DNA of 64,000 nt from Parapristionchus giblindavisi (lineage: Eukaryota; Nematoda; Chromadorea; Rhabditida; Diplogasteridae): NCBI GenBank assembly GCA_943737045.1, contig CALSFV010000079.1, positions 383,409 to 447,408 on the forward strand, in the 5' to 3' direction. Each line of letters starts with the position of its first letter. The stretch's first letter is position 1. A program made the translations under genes and the position numbers. Under the pieces are notes generated by a model. That model ran no database searches. It was not told the origin of the DNA and saw only the letters and a program-made list of their open reading frames with translations. Of the stretch, positions 63,564 through 64,000 are shown one piece after another.

Positions 63564-64000
63564 TACGCAAGGAATGAACATACTGAATCAAGAGATTGGG
63601 GAAGGTGAAGGGTCTGTACATGCGAATCGTCTGTCCAGCATTTCTGACAATGTGACATATTTATTTCTCTCTGGCATCTCTGACATCATCTGACATGACA
63701 TGACAATCTTTCTGACATTGGCGAGTCATTTCAACGTTTCCCATATTGTTAATTGTATTTTTTTGATTGAGCGAGGAATTGTTTACCACATGATCATAAA
63801 TAAATAAATAAATAAACATTAATAAATTGCATGTGTACTCTTATACCATTTTGGAAAGACTTTTCTATGAGGCGTCCGTTCAATGAACCTAAAGCGAGAC
63901 GAAAGATAAGCCGAGCAGGCAAAAAATGAAGAGAAATAATGATGACGAAGCAGTGAACAGACAAAGGTTTCCCATTTCTCATTTCTCTCGTGGCCTCTCC
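63564..64000. other. Non-coding end of window
   Basis: Short irregular TCTGACAT repeats at 63635-63720 and an (AAAT)n run at 63797-63818. No gene supported. Confidence 0.35.

Overview
The window looks like one piece of a repeat-rich nuclear genome from an invertebrate animal, most likely a nematode. The signs are AT-rich non-coding DNA, many small exons with phase-0 junctions, splice acceptors of the TTTCAG type, a small secreted protein of thrombospondin-1-like type, a fragment resembling a nematode serpentine chemoreceptor, and mariner, hAT and Tc1-like elements. The species assignment is inference. No prokaryotic gene organisation, rRNA or intact tRNA gene was seen.

The main gene content is a locally duplicated family of C2H2 zinc-finger genes that I could not match to a known family. 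Two paralogs appear complete on the + strand: paralog 4 (32583-36276, 15 exons, about 465 aa) and paralog 5 (40061-45831, 16 exons, about 532 aa). Paralog 1 on the - strand (exons 1-4 at 3441-6198) is the 5' part of a third copy. Paralog 3 on the - strand (exons 10-15 at 26295-28245) is the 3' part of a fourth. Near 24.0 kb only a relic of exon 1 remains (paralog 2). The predicted protein has two N-terminal fingers, an acidic and proline/glutamine-rich middle, and two C-terminal fingers. In all four fingers a phase-0 intron lies at the same point, just before the last histidine. Upstream blocks and a pyrimidine-rich leader were duplicated with the genes.

Other genes are a secreted, heavily glycosylatable protein of about 297 aa (14425-17293, +, including a putative 5-nt micro-exon), a secreted cysteine-rich protein of 135 aa (19720-20536, -), a chemoreceptor-like fragment (11362-11997, -), a two-exon acidic-protein remnant (49300-49744, -) and a decayed coiled-coil gene (62431-63019, +).

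Mobile DNA fills the rest. 0-2.6 kb is a nest of three elements: an outer inverted repeat, an inner MITE and a mariner relic that itself carries a small hairpin MITE. 6.46-8.49 kb is an inverted-repeat element in which two hAT-type elements share one 8-bp target. Small TTAA-flanked hairpin MITEs (families A and B, about 110-120 bp) recur about 21 times, many of them inside introns of the zinc-finger genes. 46.36-54.86 kb is an 8.5-kb palindromic element with TA target duplications whose empty site can be read in the flank of paralog 4. 55.8-61.05 kb is a LINE fragment whose ORF1 is split by a 4.2-kb LTR retrotransposon with two LTRs that look identical, a gag-like ORF and no visible pol.
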